Of a stretch of 64,000 nucleotides of DNA, positions 35,101 to 47,154 are shown piece after piece. The position numbers were made by a program, and so were the translations under genes. Numbering within the stretch: the stretch's first letter is position 1; each line of letters begins with the position of its first letter. The notes below the pieces were generated by a model. That model saw only the letters and a list, made by a program, of their open reading frames with translations, was not told the origin of the DNA and made no database searches. Source of the DNA: Rostratula benghalensis. Taxonomy: Eukaryota > Chordata > Aves > Charadriiformes > Rostratulidae. The stretch is taken from assembly GCA_013399305.1 (NCBI GenBank), contig VXAI01000013.1, positions 697,129 through 761,128 of the forward strand, given 5' to 3'.

Positions 35101-38100
35101 CTGCCACAGGTTCTATATTCCATTCCATCTATGTGCCTTAATTCACCAGGAACTTTTTTCTCAGTATTTCATCCTGTTGGCAATTTATCTGCATGTACAT
35201 AAGACTGATCCCAGAGATATGTAACATTTTCCTCATGTAAGGTATAAAAAAGCCAACAAAACAGATGTGCACCTTTTTATATATAATGTATTTGATTCCT
35301 CTCACAGTGAAAGAGAAAAGTCTTTCAGTTTACCTATATGAAAAAGAAAGCATAATACTGTGTAAAATACGTGTTCACTTGTCTCATCTTTTCTTGCCAG
35401 AGTAGAGGCCTGTGACATTTTTTAATTATAATTGTATAAATATGGATATAGTTAATATTCAATTACTTATAAAATACATTAATATTAATTTGCTTACATT
35501 ATGAACATAACAAGATGGTATAAATGTAGTGTGACCAACAGCATTACACAAGTTCTTGTTAATAGCGTGATGGCATTCCTGATCACAGTGTATACATAAA
35601 TATGTGAGCTCCAATGTGGCAAAGATAAATAGTTGTCCCAGAAGACACACAAGTGATAGAAGTTTCTGTAAGTAGTCAGGGCATCCTGCTAAATGCAGAA
35701 AAAAGATGGCAGGCAAAGCTTAAATCAAAAGAAGCAGTGCTGATTGCAGATGAGGGCCCATCTTGGGGAGGACGGAATACAAAAATCTATCAAGCATGTA
35801 GAAGCTAAGACAAAACAAAGATGAGACGGATGAGAAGCTCACACCAGTTCCAGCTTCTCTCACCAAAGATCTCTGAAGCTTGCTCAACTCGACTTCAGCA
35901 GCCAAGCACCTTCAAGTACTGAACCTATCAGCACGTAGTGTAAGTGCATGCATGTAATATAATTTGTGTTAATTTAATGAATTTTAGTTTTAACTTGCTT
36001 TATTTTTCAGTCTTCTAAACACTCCCCTCAAAGCAGTCTCAAACTTGACAACTGACATATATCTATCTCTTGCATACACTGACGTATATATCTATGCACA
36101 CACACATATATGTATGTCACATATATATATGCCACATATGTTAGTAACTGATTTTTTTCTGTGTTACTGTCTTCCTAAGACTCCTTTTTTCAGTTCTGAA
36201 TTTCTAACCATGTTATATCTTTTAGCTCTTGGAGGATTATTATCATTCCACAGAAACTCTCCATATTCCTTAAAATTTCTTTGAAGGTAGAGATACAGAG
36301 CAAGTATCTGGAAAGTGTAATTTCTTTCCAGCTTCAGAATTACCATAGAAAGAGGTTTTAATTGTACTAACTTTCATCCTCTTTCTTCCTGCCCAGAAAA
36401 CAATAGATGAACCTGTTCTTCATCTCTTAGTCTGCCTCTAGACCCTCAGTTTATTGATTTTTGAAAACACTTTCCGAACAGAGTTTTTAGCCTAGGTAAA
36501 TATTGTTTAGAGATGGAGACCAGATTCTCTGTCAGTTACTTTTATAAAAATGTTTATAACAAATAATTAGCAATGATTAAATAAAATTGTTTTCTTAGTT
36601 GGTAGTTGGTGGCGGGTTTTTTGTTTGGGTTTTTTTAGGTGGTTTTGTTTTGTTTTGTTTTGGAGTTTTTTTATGGCATGCTATTAAGAACATTAAAAAA
36701 CAATTGACTGCTGGAAGGTGTTAATACTTTGTTGTAAATCTGCCCACACCAGTGTTATAAGATAGTTTAAGCAATGCTACTTTACAATGTGCTTCTAGGT
36801 ATTACAATTCTATAATTTTAAGATATGGGACATTAAGTGTAAGATTACTTCACTAAATAATAACAACATATATAAATTAAATTTTTAGAACAGTACTTTA
36901 CTGACTATGTTTGCTGCAAAAATATGCATGAAAATTTTTTGGAAAAAGAAAGTTTAAACATACGAAAGTTGCATTTGACAGTTTATTTTGCTTTGATTGT
37001 GGTTTTTTTACTTCTTTGCAGTCTTTGATGAGACTTACATGACCTGTGACAATATACAGGCCCAGTTTACCCTGTGCTAAAAATAGTAAAATTCCTAATC
37101 AATAGGTAATATTGTTTCATCCACATTATGTATAAGAAAGAATAATGAGGAATTAACTACAAATTATTCCAGCTTTTTAGAAAAAGATTAGTACATCCAG
37201 CGAAGTCTGTCTACGCTCCTTACAACTGGTAGTACTCTTTTGGTGAGTGTACTGTGCTTAGTGAATTGTACTTAAGTAAATTATGATCTAGAGAATATTG
37301 TTTCTAAAGGACTGTAGGGAGTATAGTGAGTTTCAGATGATCAAGTAATTTAATGAAATAATTTATATTGGTATAATATAGATTATAAATGGGAATTTCA
37401 CTTGGTGTTTGCTTTTTGGTGTTCACCAGCTGAAAGAAGAAAGCATGAAGTTCTAGCAAAATCAAAAAGCCAGAAGAGTTTTGGATGGGTATAGTGTTCT
37501 TGCCATAAGGTACTGATTAGACCACCATTTTGACTGGAACAGTAACCTACTGATTTTTATGTCTAATTTATGCAGTCCTGAGAACAGGATGATTTTTCCA
37601 TTAGTAGTAAAAAATTCAAATTAGAGTCGGTTTATAAACAGCACAAATCCCTCTTAGAAAACTCTGTCTTTGCACTAGTATTTTTTTAAATTAATTTTAT
37701 CACTATACTTCTTTAGAAGACCAAACCATAGCAGAATGATGCTTAAAGATTATTTATGAAATATCTGTTCCATGTAAAAACTAGAGAGTTTATATAGCCC
37801 ACTCCATGAGAGTCATCCTTAATTGCTTCCCTGTAAGGAGATAATCTATTAGAAACATTATTGGTTTTTAGTCAATTTCCATTCTGTGTGGCACAGATAA
37901 AAGCTAACTTACAATAAGTAGAGGTTTTTTATTATTTTTTTTGAGTGCTCACCATGGCTGCTATGATGGAAGTTTAGAGTTGTGCAATAAGTTAAATGAG
38001 AATGGAATGGTTTTAAGTAAATAAATGAAGTAAATAATTTTCTGATACATTAACTGGGAAACAAGACATATATTTGAAAAGCTTCATATTCTTTTCTATT

Positions 38101-41004
38101 TTTTCTTTTTATTGTGTAAAATTAATAAATATGGATTATTTATTTATTGATAGCAAAGATTTACAGCCCATAATACCATATTCTTCTTGGGTAAAATAGC
38201 TCAACAGATGGAAATGCAACAAGGAAAAGGCACTCATTTGGAAGGATCTAAAGAGAAATGCTGTCTTTACCTCTATACCTTTTTTAAAAGGGTTTTTTGT
38301 TTGTTTGGGGTTTTTTTTAATTATTTTTAATTTTAGGTATCTGATGTTCCTAAATGAACTTTTAAAGGAAAGTGCTATCTGAAAAATAGGACTCATAAGT
38401 CATTTTATTAAGCTGATAGGAATTTCCTTATAAAGGAAAAAAAAACAGCAATAAATTATAACTTTTTGATTAATGGATTGCATTATGTTGTTCAGCTACA
38501 GTCAGGGTTATAAAATATATCTAACTGTAATAACAGTTCTGTTGGATAATTTGATTATAAATGTCATAATTTTATGTATATATATGCGGCTTATACTGCT
38601 AGAAGTGTATTTAACACTTGACATACCAAGAAAGTGTTATCTATATACAGTTTAAGACTTTCTGAAGTGTAAAATATGATTAACTAAACTTTTTGTCATA
38701 TTAAGTTTCTTGTTTATATTGTATTTTTTATTTCAATCAAGGTGTGATGTTAAAATGCAGTCACCTGATTTCACAGGCTCCTTTGCATATAACTATCTTC
38801 ACAATGTTAAAAACCAGTTACAAGCTTTATTGAAACTTTATTTTATATATTGATCCTCAGTGGGTCAGTAAGTGAAGTGCCAGCATTTGTCTTTTTCCTG
38901 GTCCCAAACTGAAAATTTATGATTTAAAGAAACTTGAAATCATTACCCTTATTTTAATTTACAATCACACCAAATTTCTTGGTACTGCAGACTTTCAGTA
39001 CAAAGATGAAGATCTATTCAGTTTCACATCTGACAGTTGTGACACAACAACCATGATTACCTTGTGTACCATCAGGTCATCTGGGAGTAGCCTGTAGCTT
39101 AAGATTAAAGAAAAGCATAAGATTCTAACTCTATGCAGTAACCAACGTTATTTGACATAGATGTAAAACAAATAACTATGCATTTGATGGCACTACTACT
39201 AATTAGAAGTTAATTCCTTTCACATTAATTTAAGCAGAATTTGATATCAGAGCTGGCAATTATTTTCTTTTTACCACTCTAAAATATATCTTGAAAAAAG
39301 TGACATGGACTGAAAGCCTTGTTATAATAATGGTTAATCAACTTATTCTGTCAGACAAATCTAATTGTTAGCTTATTAAATTAATTAATATCTTAAAGCT
39401 AAGAAAACATATCAAATAACATATCAAAACTTTTATTTCTTTTTCACATAATTTCTTTCTCTCTTTCTTTGCCTCTGGCTTCTAACTATTGATTGACTGT
39501 AACAAAAAGATTTATTTGGAGTTTTGGTTCATCACATAAGTTACATGATATGATTTCTGTTCCTCAGAAAGATAAACCATCTGAGACACTTGGAAAACAA
39601 ACAGAACTAAAAAAAAATAAAAAAAAATGATGCATTAAAAATGATATTTTAAAACTTCCTTATTTTTGGTTACACACTGGTCTACTTTTTCAAGAAAATA
39701 TTGATCAGATCTGTTTAAGATGCTAGCTTGTGGTACACTGACAACTAAACACAAGTGAGAACTGCAATGGCTGCTGCACATGCCCTTTCCTGCACATATT
39801 TCTGATTGACAAGTGACATAAAACCTGTACATACCCTGAGGAATGTAGTTTGAAGATGACAAAAGTTATTATCACAATGATATTGTTGTCACTTTATACT
39901 GTACTTTCTCTATTTCTTTGTTGCAGTTTGCATATAGGTGGATAGAATATATAAGCTTCCGTGAAGAAGTGAAATATTTGAAGTAGAGGGCTGTAGAGCT
40001 ACAATGAGGTAGATAGGATCAAGACAGATACCACAACTGACAGAGGAGAGCAAGGGTGAAGGGGAAGAATCGGTGAGAATATTTGTGAAAGTGTGAAACT
40101 GGAAAGGGCTACAAGGAGGTGGGCAGAGGAGCTGATAAGGAAAGAGAGTAGCTGAATGAATTTAAAGATGATGGATGAGTGAAAAAAAATTGGGGTGAGA
40201 GGGCTTGGTTAAAGACAAAGTGAAAAACCACCTGATGAGAAATCTATTTTTTGCTGGTTTAAGAGAAGCTGAAGACACTGCTTGCATACTAGCTCATGGT
40301 AGAAGCGAGTAGCATAACTCATGAGAGTAAGTTATGTTTTGCCACTCTCTATAAGACACCTGTCCTTGCCCTCTTCTCTACTGGAGAAGCAGGCAAGGAA
40401 AACCCACTGTGAGTTGTTCACTCACACTATGGGACCAAAACTACTAGTTTCTTTGAAGAAATTCAGGGTTACAGATTTTTGCTTTAGTTGTTGAGTGTTC
40501 CCCAGGAGACCCAGGAAGTTGTTGGCTTCTTAATTGTACTGCTGTAGGTCCCTGCCAAGAGAGTCTGAGAAACCTTACATTTTGCTATTCCATGAAGATG
40601 TATGTACATAGCGTTTAAAATTTGCTGTCTGTGAGTACTCGAGCTTCAAGAAGAGATTCAAGAAGAGCAAATGCAAAATGAGTGGATGGATTAGTTGAAG
40701 GAAATCCCAGTTTGGGTTGAAGTTTGTTTTATTTTTTCTCTTTCTTTATTCACCAATCTATTGTCATTTCCTAGGAAAGGTTCTCTTTTTTTTTTTCCCC
40801 CTCTAACATTTGTCACTTCATTAATGTAGCAAAAGCTAAAGAATGGTTACACAGCATGTGTTAGTTCTTTCCTAGTGAAACAAGACATAATATAATAGAA
40901 CTGCTAACAGCACTTTATATAGCTTACTTTCTCCCCTTCACTCCTCCTCCAACCCCTTTTTTCCTTTTTTATTTATTTTTTTTTTACAGTAATTGCTATC
41001 TGAG
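32111..41004. other. Long unique AT-rich non-coding stretch
   Basis: Nearly 9 kb without a supported gene or recognisable transposon. It holds A runs at 34388-34402 and 34947-34962, an AC/AT-rich patch at about 36085-36137, T/G tracts at 36604-36664 and 38285-38335, and a purine-rich segment at about 40030-40160. The 135-codon reverse frame at 32523-32930 and the 130-codon frame at 34832-35224 have no domain, are low-complexity in part and lack splice context. Confidence 0.65.
36604..36664. repeat. T/G-rich tract
   Basis: GGTGG, GGGTTTTTT and four GTTTT units in a row. Same style as other tracts in the window. Confidence 0.85.
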
Positions 41005-41490
41005 CCTCAAAGGCTAAAAATCGTTTTTCATCTCATGCATGAAGAATTTTAGTCTGATTGATGACAGCTATGGAACCTTTCCTTAGTCACTAAGCTGCAC
41101 TAATTTGCAAGCTAAAACAATATTAGCAAATTGTTAATGATCCATGAAACTGCTGCGGCAGCCTTAAATGTTACACTCAGAACTTTCGTACAACTAAAGC
41201 AGCTTACCTAAATTCCCACAATGGACACAAAATGAGATGGCATTTACAAAACAACAGCAGCAACAACAAAAAAATAATTGTAGAAGTGACAGGCTTGGCT
41301 AATGCAGTACATTAGTGTGAATAATTTGTGTTGAGGGCATGCAAACAATTAACATTAAAATCCAGACTTAGTTTGTAGCAGTTTGCATTTAATTTTCATG
41401 TTGAGCTAAAGCTGGTGTACGCATTTCCTGTCTGTGCTTAATGGCTGTAATTTCCCTCTATTTCCAACACTGCGTGGCTGGTTTTTAAAA
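41005..41490. promoter_or_regulatory. Candidate conserved non-coding element (enhancer-like)
   Basis: This stretch is non-repetitive, more balanced in composition than its surroundings and dense in developmental transcription-factor words. Examples are TTGTTAATGATCC (about 41131-41143), AATTAACATTAAAA (about 41347-41360), TTTGCATTTAATTTTCAT (about 41382-41399) and GCTGCGGCAGCC (about 41153-41164). It has no open frame. Clusters like these are common in deeply conserved elements of gene deserts. No alignment could be run, so the call is pattern-based. Confidence 0.35.
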
Positions 41491-44400
41491 TGAACTGGAT
41501 TCCTTAAAAAAGAAAATAGAGTCAATTTTGGTAATAACCTGTGAGTATCACTTCACATATTGAAAGAAAAGCCCTTTTTAAAATTTTTTTTTTTCCATTA
41601 ATGGAGCCCAAAATACTGTTTCACAATTTATTTTTGAAGTGTTTTGAGAAATTATGTTGACTGAGTAATATTCAAGCTGTTTCATGTTATCAGAGCATGT
41701 GGAGGGCTAGTTCCCAGTCAACACGTCAGAATATGAGAAAAGATACTTTATTTTCAGCTGCTTTTTTACCAGCAAAAAAGGAGTCTGATAAAGCAGTATG
41801 TCCTTATTTATCACCTATATGCTTTGCTGTAGATAACAGGAAGAGTTTTAAAAAAAGTGTTGCTCTTTCCCTTGCCACATATAAGCAAGTTATTAAGTGT
41901 GTGTGTGTGTTTAAAGCAAGATATAAGTACAGTTTTAATGTGTTTCCTATATAGACAATTTAAATTTTATCTCAAAAATCATAGTGCACCATTGAACCAT
42001 TCCAAAACACAAAAAAAATGTATGGAATACCAAAAAAAAAAATAAAAATATTATAGTGAAAGAGAAAACAGAAATCATTCTGGATAACTCCAATTAATTA
42101 AGAATTAAAGTTCAGCAGGAAGACTCTCACAATTGTAGCTTTACAAATGTTAAACAAAGTTGATTTCTGTTATTTTATCTTACCCTTTCAATATTAATGG
42201 AATAAGGATTTAATATTTCTCAAACTTGATGCATTGTTTTGAGTAAACCAGGCTGTATTTCATTGTATGTAGAAATGATGTTGTTATTAATTATGTTCTC
42301 TTTCAGGAAATTAAAAAGTCTCTCCTGAAGCACTGATGTTTCCTGAACAAATATATACAGAAATTGTACCGTTACAAAAGGCATAGAGATCCAAACTGAA
42401 ACAATGATTCTGAGCGAGCAGTGGACAAGAAGAGTTGATAAACTGTTGCAGTTCATCTAGATAATCTTTTGTCTAACAACCATTTTTAACAGTGGAAATA
42501 AATTTTTCCAAGTAATGCTCAGCTTTTTTTTTTTTGGCCATCTTCAGCTGTGCAGTTTCAAGGTCATAGTGAAAGGTATTTTTAAACTCCTGAATACAAT
42601 ACATTAGACTTAGTCCTCTTCTGTGATTGTCAGGTTCTGCAGCAAAATATTTTTAGGTGGTGTCAAATTCAAAATATTAAAAAAAAAAAATTATTCTTAG
42701 CTTTTTTCTAAATCATCAGTTTATAACCCATATGTATGGTTTGAAGTAATGACCTCATTTATTTTCAGAGAAGATCACTTTTGCTTACATTTTTTTTGTG
42801 ATCTTCAACACCAGTTTCCTTCTACATGAAGTAATTCTGCGTGTAAGATAACACATATGTGACCAATAATCTCGGTCTGCTGAAAATAAGAGCTCAGTTT
42901 ACACATCATAAACTTAGCCTACTATGGCTTATTTTTCATTAGAGCAGAAGAAATAAGCGCACTTCTCAGTTTAAGATGATTATTTTGATAACAAAACTGG
43001 GGGTTTACTTTTGGAACCTCCTTTATGTTTTATTTTGTGTTTATCAAAATCTACTCTTTAAAGGTTCAAATACAAAGAAAGAAGTATTAGGATGCTTCGT
43101 CTTTCACTGGGTGTGCACAAAAAAACTCTTTATAATTATAAGTTTATAAAAAATGATCATTCAATCTGTTTCTATTTCATCCAAGTCTCTTTCTATGTTA
43201 ATTGACTATTCAGTGATGAAGTATATTGGATAATTTTGAAGATATAAACTAAAAGATTAAAGAAATAATGCTCAGGTTTTCTATAGGAAGAGAAGGAGGA
43301 AAAATATTCAATCTATGTTTCTCAAAAGGTTTTTAAGTAAGCCAGCTATGAGAGAAAAGTTACCACTCTGAAGTCAATGAGAATTTACCATCAAGGTTAA
43401 CTGTTTCAGCTATTAGTATTCATATCTTTTCTGTAAAATTGCTATATAGTAGTAGAAAAGGCAGAAAAATGATGAAGTAACATTCAGTCTGTAGGAGATG
43501 CATAAAATAGAAGATATGCTGCTGAATCATCAGTGTGGTCTTTTTGTCTTTATTTAGGAAAATGGTGAATTGCAAAACTCTGACAGGATTAAAGCATAGA
43601 TTGTTTTATTGAAAAAAAAAATGGAGTAAAAGGTAGCTAGTAATTTTGAAACATTTCCTCCAATACATCATTTGAGGTCATATGAAGTCTTTGGGCATTT
43701 CTAAAATTACCTGTCAAGGTCTTTCTGATATGGCCCTTGATAAGTAGCTGTGCATAAGCACTGAGACAGTTACACAAAGAGCATTAAACATAAAACATTT
43801 TATGAGCATAGACAGATGTCATAAAGGGACGTTTTATCAGTTTTTGGGGGGTTTCAGGTTTTGTGGGTTTTTTTCAACACATTATGATTGATTTCAAAAT
43901 TGATTTTTATAACACCATCACTACTGCATTCTGATTTCCAAGCTACAAGATAACTTGTGGCCCCAATGGCTTATGGCAAAATTTGTTCTGCAATTTTTAA
44001 TTTTTTTAATTTATCTTTATTTATCTTTTTTCTGCAAATGAAAATGCTGTTATGTTAATAGAAAAGGATAGCAAAATTGTTACTATAGAATTAGTCAAAA
44101 GTTCTAAGAACAGTATGAGTGAGGTTTGATTTTGCACAAACATAAAACTATTCTCTAAGCAATTTTTCATTTTCCACAATTTGCTTTGATAAGAATGGAA
44201 GAAGAAAGAAAAATATTAAAAAAATAAATTGAAGTTGTTTTGTTTCCTAAATACTTTGAGAGGATAAGAACATAATAAGCCAGTATTACCATGGAAATTA
44301 TAAGAAATATGGGTCCTACTGTATTTCCAGGATACACTTTGACCTCTGTATGCCATTTACTCACAGAATACTTTTCATAAGTAAACTGAAGATTTTATTC

Positions 44401-45369
44401 TCCAAGTTTGCAACACACAAAATGCTGCAAAACCAGAAATACATGCTGCTCATAAATATCCTTCAGTGAATTTAACAACACATTTGTCAGCAAATAACAT
44501 TTGGAGAATAAACCTCGGGTCATTTTTAAAGACCAGTTTCCTTATGGTCGAATAAACGCTTCTCTTTCTCTCAGCATTACAAAACAACTGCAAGAGAAGC
44601 TCCTCCAAAAAGCAGCATTCCCCTAAAAATCTTGAACTTGCTATTATATAAGGTGATGGCTGATTGTTCTGGTTTTCTACCTGCATAATTTTTTTTCTAA
44701 GCAAAATATTATATAACCTCTATGTCTATCTGTAAAACCTTACAATAGTTGTAATACTGGACAGACTGTGGCACCTTTTATAAAACTTTGAGGAAATATT
44801 CTTTTTCTTTCTAAGGTCTTAAGGTTTCTACTAGCTCCCAGACTGGTTTGAACTTCTGAACAAAGTCCAGAAGATTATATATAAAGACTCACAATTGCTC
44901 AAAAACTTGAAATTTAAAAGAAACAGGAAAAAAGTGGAGAAAGGTCTCTTTTTGAACAGGTATGTATGAAAGATTCTGTATAACTCTACTAGGATTATAA
45001 TTCCCTGATTTGATGATGTACTATTTGTGACAGTAGACTTTCATTGTGACCAATATGATGCTTACAAAATTGCTGCAAAACTGCGAGTCACTTTATAGAG
45101 TTTCTGAAGACAAAACAAATTCTAAAAGTTTCTTTTACCAATAACTCTATGAAAGTATGAATTTGGTGAGTTTGTTTTATAGAGGCTTCTGAAAGCATTT
45201 TTTAAAAATTATTGTTATTATACACACATGGCGATCAAAGCTTCTTGAGTTTTACTTTGCATTTTGGCTTTAGGAAAATATAGTAAGCAGAACTAAGTGA
45301 AAAACTTGATTTGTTGGAAAGCTATGAAAAAAATTGAGTGAGTTCCCTGATCAAGTGTAGCCAAAATCC
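41491..45369. other. Unique AT-rich non-coding DNA
   Basis: No supported gene. A (GT)7 microsatellite lies at 41897-41910 and A runs at about 42031-42041 and 42669-42681. Open frames such as 42220-42456 and 44450-44704 have no recognisable domain. Confidence 0.65.
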
Positions 45370-45640
45370 AATCACAGAATCACAGAATCACAGACTATCA
45401 GAGATTGGAAGGGACCTTGAACGATCATCTAGTCCAATCCCCCTGCCAGAGCAGGATCACCTAGATCAGGCCACACAGGAACGCATCCAGACGGGTCTTG
45501 AACATCTCCAGAGAAGGAGACTCCACAACCTCTCTGGGCAGCCCGTTCCAGTGCTCCGTCACCCTCACTGTGAAGAAGTTTTTCCTCATATTTAAATGGA
45601 ACCTCCGGTGTTCCAGCACTTCAAGATTACTTTTGAGTGT
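45370..45640 (-). mobile_element. CR1 LINE, 3' fragment, reverse strand
   Basis: The forward strand starts with AATCACAGAATCACAG, the reversed CR1 3' terminal repeat in two or three units. It continues through GATTGGAAGGGACCTTG, ATCATCTAGTCCAATCCCCC, GGGCAGCCCGTTCCAGTG and GTGAAGAAGTTTTTCCTCA. On the reverse strand this encodes the C-terminal end of CR1 ORF2. The only CR1 copy here on the reverse strand, and the least diverged at its 3' end, suggesting a younger insertion. Only about 270 bp are present, a typical 5'-truncated copy. Confidence 0.95.
45461..45625 (-). pseudogene. CR1 ORF2 C-terminal remnant
   Basis: The reverse-strand frame reads [19 protein letters not shown] and then [20 protein letters not shown], the conserved end of the CR1 ORF2 polyprotein (endonuclease plus reverse transcriptase, which copies CR1 RNA at the insertion site). 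It ends at a natural stop. Only the last ~55 residues survive, without endonuclease or catalytic residues, so no activity is possible. The codons upstream of LEHRRF (to the ATG at 45658) do not look like CR1. Confidence 0.9.
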
Positions 45641-46038
45641 GCTGTTCAAATTATCCATGAATTTTGATGAGGATTAAATACTCCCAAGATTACTTCAGAA
45701 ACAAGGTGACATCGTTTAGCACCTGATCACACTGAGGTGAACTGCTCTGGCTAAACTACTACTCTTTGTTCAACTCAGCCCTGAGACACTTTTTTAAAAT
45801 GTTGCCAAGACTTATTGTGGAATGGCATAAATCTCCCTCTAGACATATTTAGATGTATTGAGTTAACACGGCAAGGTTTTGGTAGCAGGGGTGCTGAAGG
45901 AGTGGCCTCTGTGAAAAGAGGTTAGGGGCTGCCCCGTGCCAGTCACAGATGGTTTCAGGGTTCCAGCCAATTCAAACTGACCCTCCACAGGGCACACCTG
46001 AGCCCACCAGAAAAGCTGCTAGTGCCTCTGTGAAAGCG

Positions 46039-46046
46039 TATTTAAG
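46039..46046 (+). promoter_or_regulatory. TATA-type box of LTR family A
   Basis: TATTTAAG follows GTGAAAGCG, about 180 bp into the LTR, where the core promoter of this LTR type is expected. The inverted sister copy at 52790 has lost this part. Confidence 0.45.
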
Positions 46047-46660
46047 AAAGGGTAAAAACCACTATGCAGCAGCTGTGAGATAAAGGAGTGAGAAAAAATA
46101 GGAAACAACCCAGCAGACTCCAAGGTCAGTGAGGAAGGACGGAAGGAGATCTTCCAGGTGATGGAGCTGCAGTTCCTCTGCAAACAATGGAGGAGACCAT
46201 GTTAAAGCACTGTGTCCTCCCACAGCCCATAGTGGATGATATCACAGCATATATCCACACTGCACACTGTGGAAAACCCCACACCACAGCAGGCAGAGAT
46301 GCTCTGGAAGAAGCTGCAGACCATGGACAGCCCTCAGGTTCCTGTCAGAGACTGTGGTCTGTGGAAAGGAGACCCCGCAGGACAAGGTTTTGGGGCAGGA
46401 TCTGTGACCCAACAGGCAAGCTCACCGTGGTGCAGTTTGTTCTGATGGACTTCAGTCAGTGGAGAGAACTCATGCTGGAGCAATTCTTTAAGAACTGTAG
46501 CCTACGGAAATGACCCATGCTGGAGAAATTAATGGAAGGCTGTATCCTATTGGAGAGAGGGAGAGATCCCACATTGAAACAGGAGAAAAGCATGAGGAGG
46601 AAAGAGCAACAAAGATGAACTGTTATGAATTTTTCTCATAGACCCTGCGATGCTCAAGGA

Positions 46661-46712
46661 GGAAGGAAGGAAGGAAGGAAGGAAGGAAGGAAGGAAGGAA
46701 GGAAGGAAGGAA
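46661..46712. repeat. (GGAA)13 microsatellite
   Basis: Thirteen uninterrupted GGAA units followed by degenerate GGGAGGAAGAAAGG. It lies inside LTR family A and is probably an expansion of a purine-rich LTR segment. Confidence 0.95.
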
Positions 46713-47154
46713 GGGAGGAAGAAAGGAAAAATTAAAAAAAGTTGAGTCTGAGATAAGGGGAGGAAGGTGGAAGGAAGGTAGTTTAAGTTTTGTCTTTTTT
46801 TTTTTTTCTCACTTTCCTACTATATTTTCAATTGGCAAAAAATTAAACTGATTTTCCCCAAATCAAGCCCGGTAATCACAACTGGTAAGCAATTGTTCCA
46901 TCTTTATCTCAACCAATGAGCTTTTTCATCTTATTTTCTTCCCCTGGCCTTTTGAGGAGGGGAAGAAAGAGAGGAGCTTGGTGGCCAGCCAAGGATAACC
47001 CATCACACTAGATCATTAATGAATGTTATCTATGAGTGAAAGCAGAGCTTAGATGGTTATCTTAAATGAGACAATTAGTTTTTAGTTACCTGCAGTACAT
47101 GGCATGGATGTGGCTGTTATGCGTTGATCATATGATCACATACATACATCATAT

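Larger units (their letters stand above)
45859..47007 (+). mobile_element. Near-complete solo ERV LTR (family A, probably ERVL-like), with GGAA microsatellite
   Basis: About 1.15 kb, from TGAGTTAACACGGCAAGG to GGATAACCCATCACA. Order: GGTTTTGGTAGCAGGGGTG, a TATA-type TATTTAAG (46039-46046), AACAACCCAGCAGACTCC, a GC-rich region of degenerate repeats with words such as CATGCTGGAG and CACTGTGGA, a 13-unit GGAA microsatellite, ATTAAA (46842-46847), CTTTATCTCAACC and CCAGCCAAGGATAACC. The last 16-mer is shared with the inverted copy at 52790-53719. Frames inside (46187-46513, 46236-46445) are products of the GC-rich repeats, not genes. No interior genes remain; no clear target duplication. Confidence 0.88.

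Noticed and set aside
34832..35224. 130-codon frame as a possible gene
   Set aside because: It runs through a poly(A) tract (lysine run) and shows no domain or gene structure.
46187..46513. 108-codon frame resembling a small gene
   Set aside because: It lies wholly inside LTR family A and comes from degenerate GC-rich LTR repeats.
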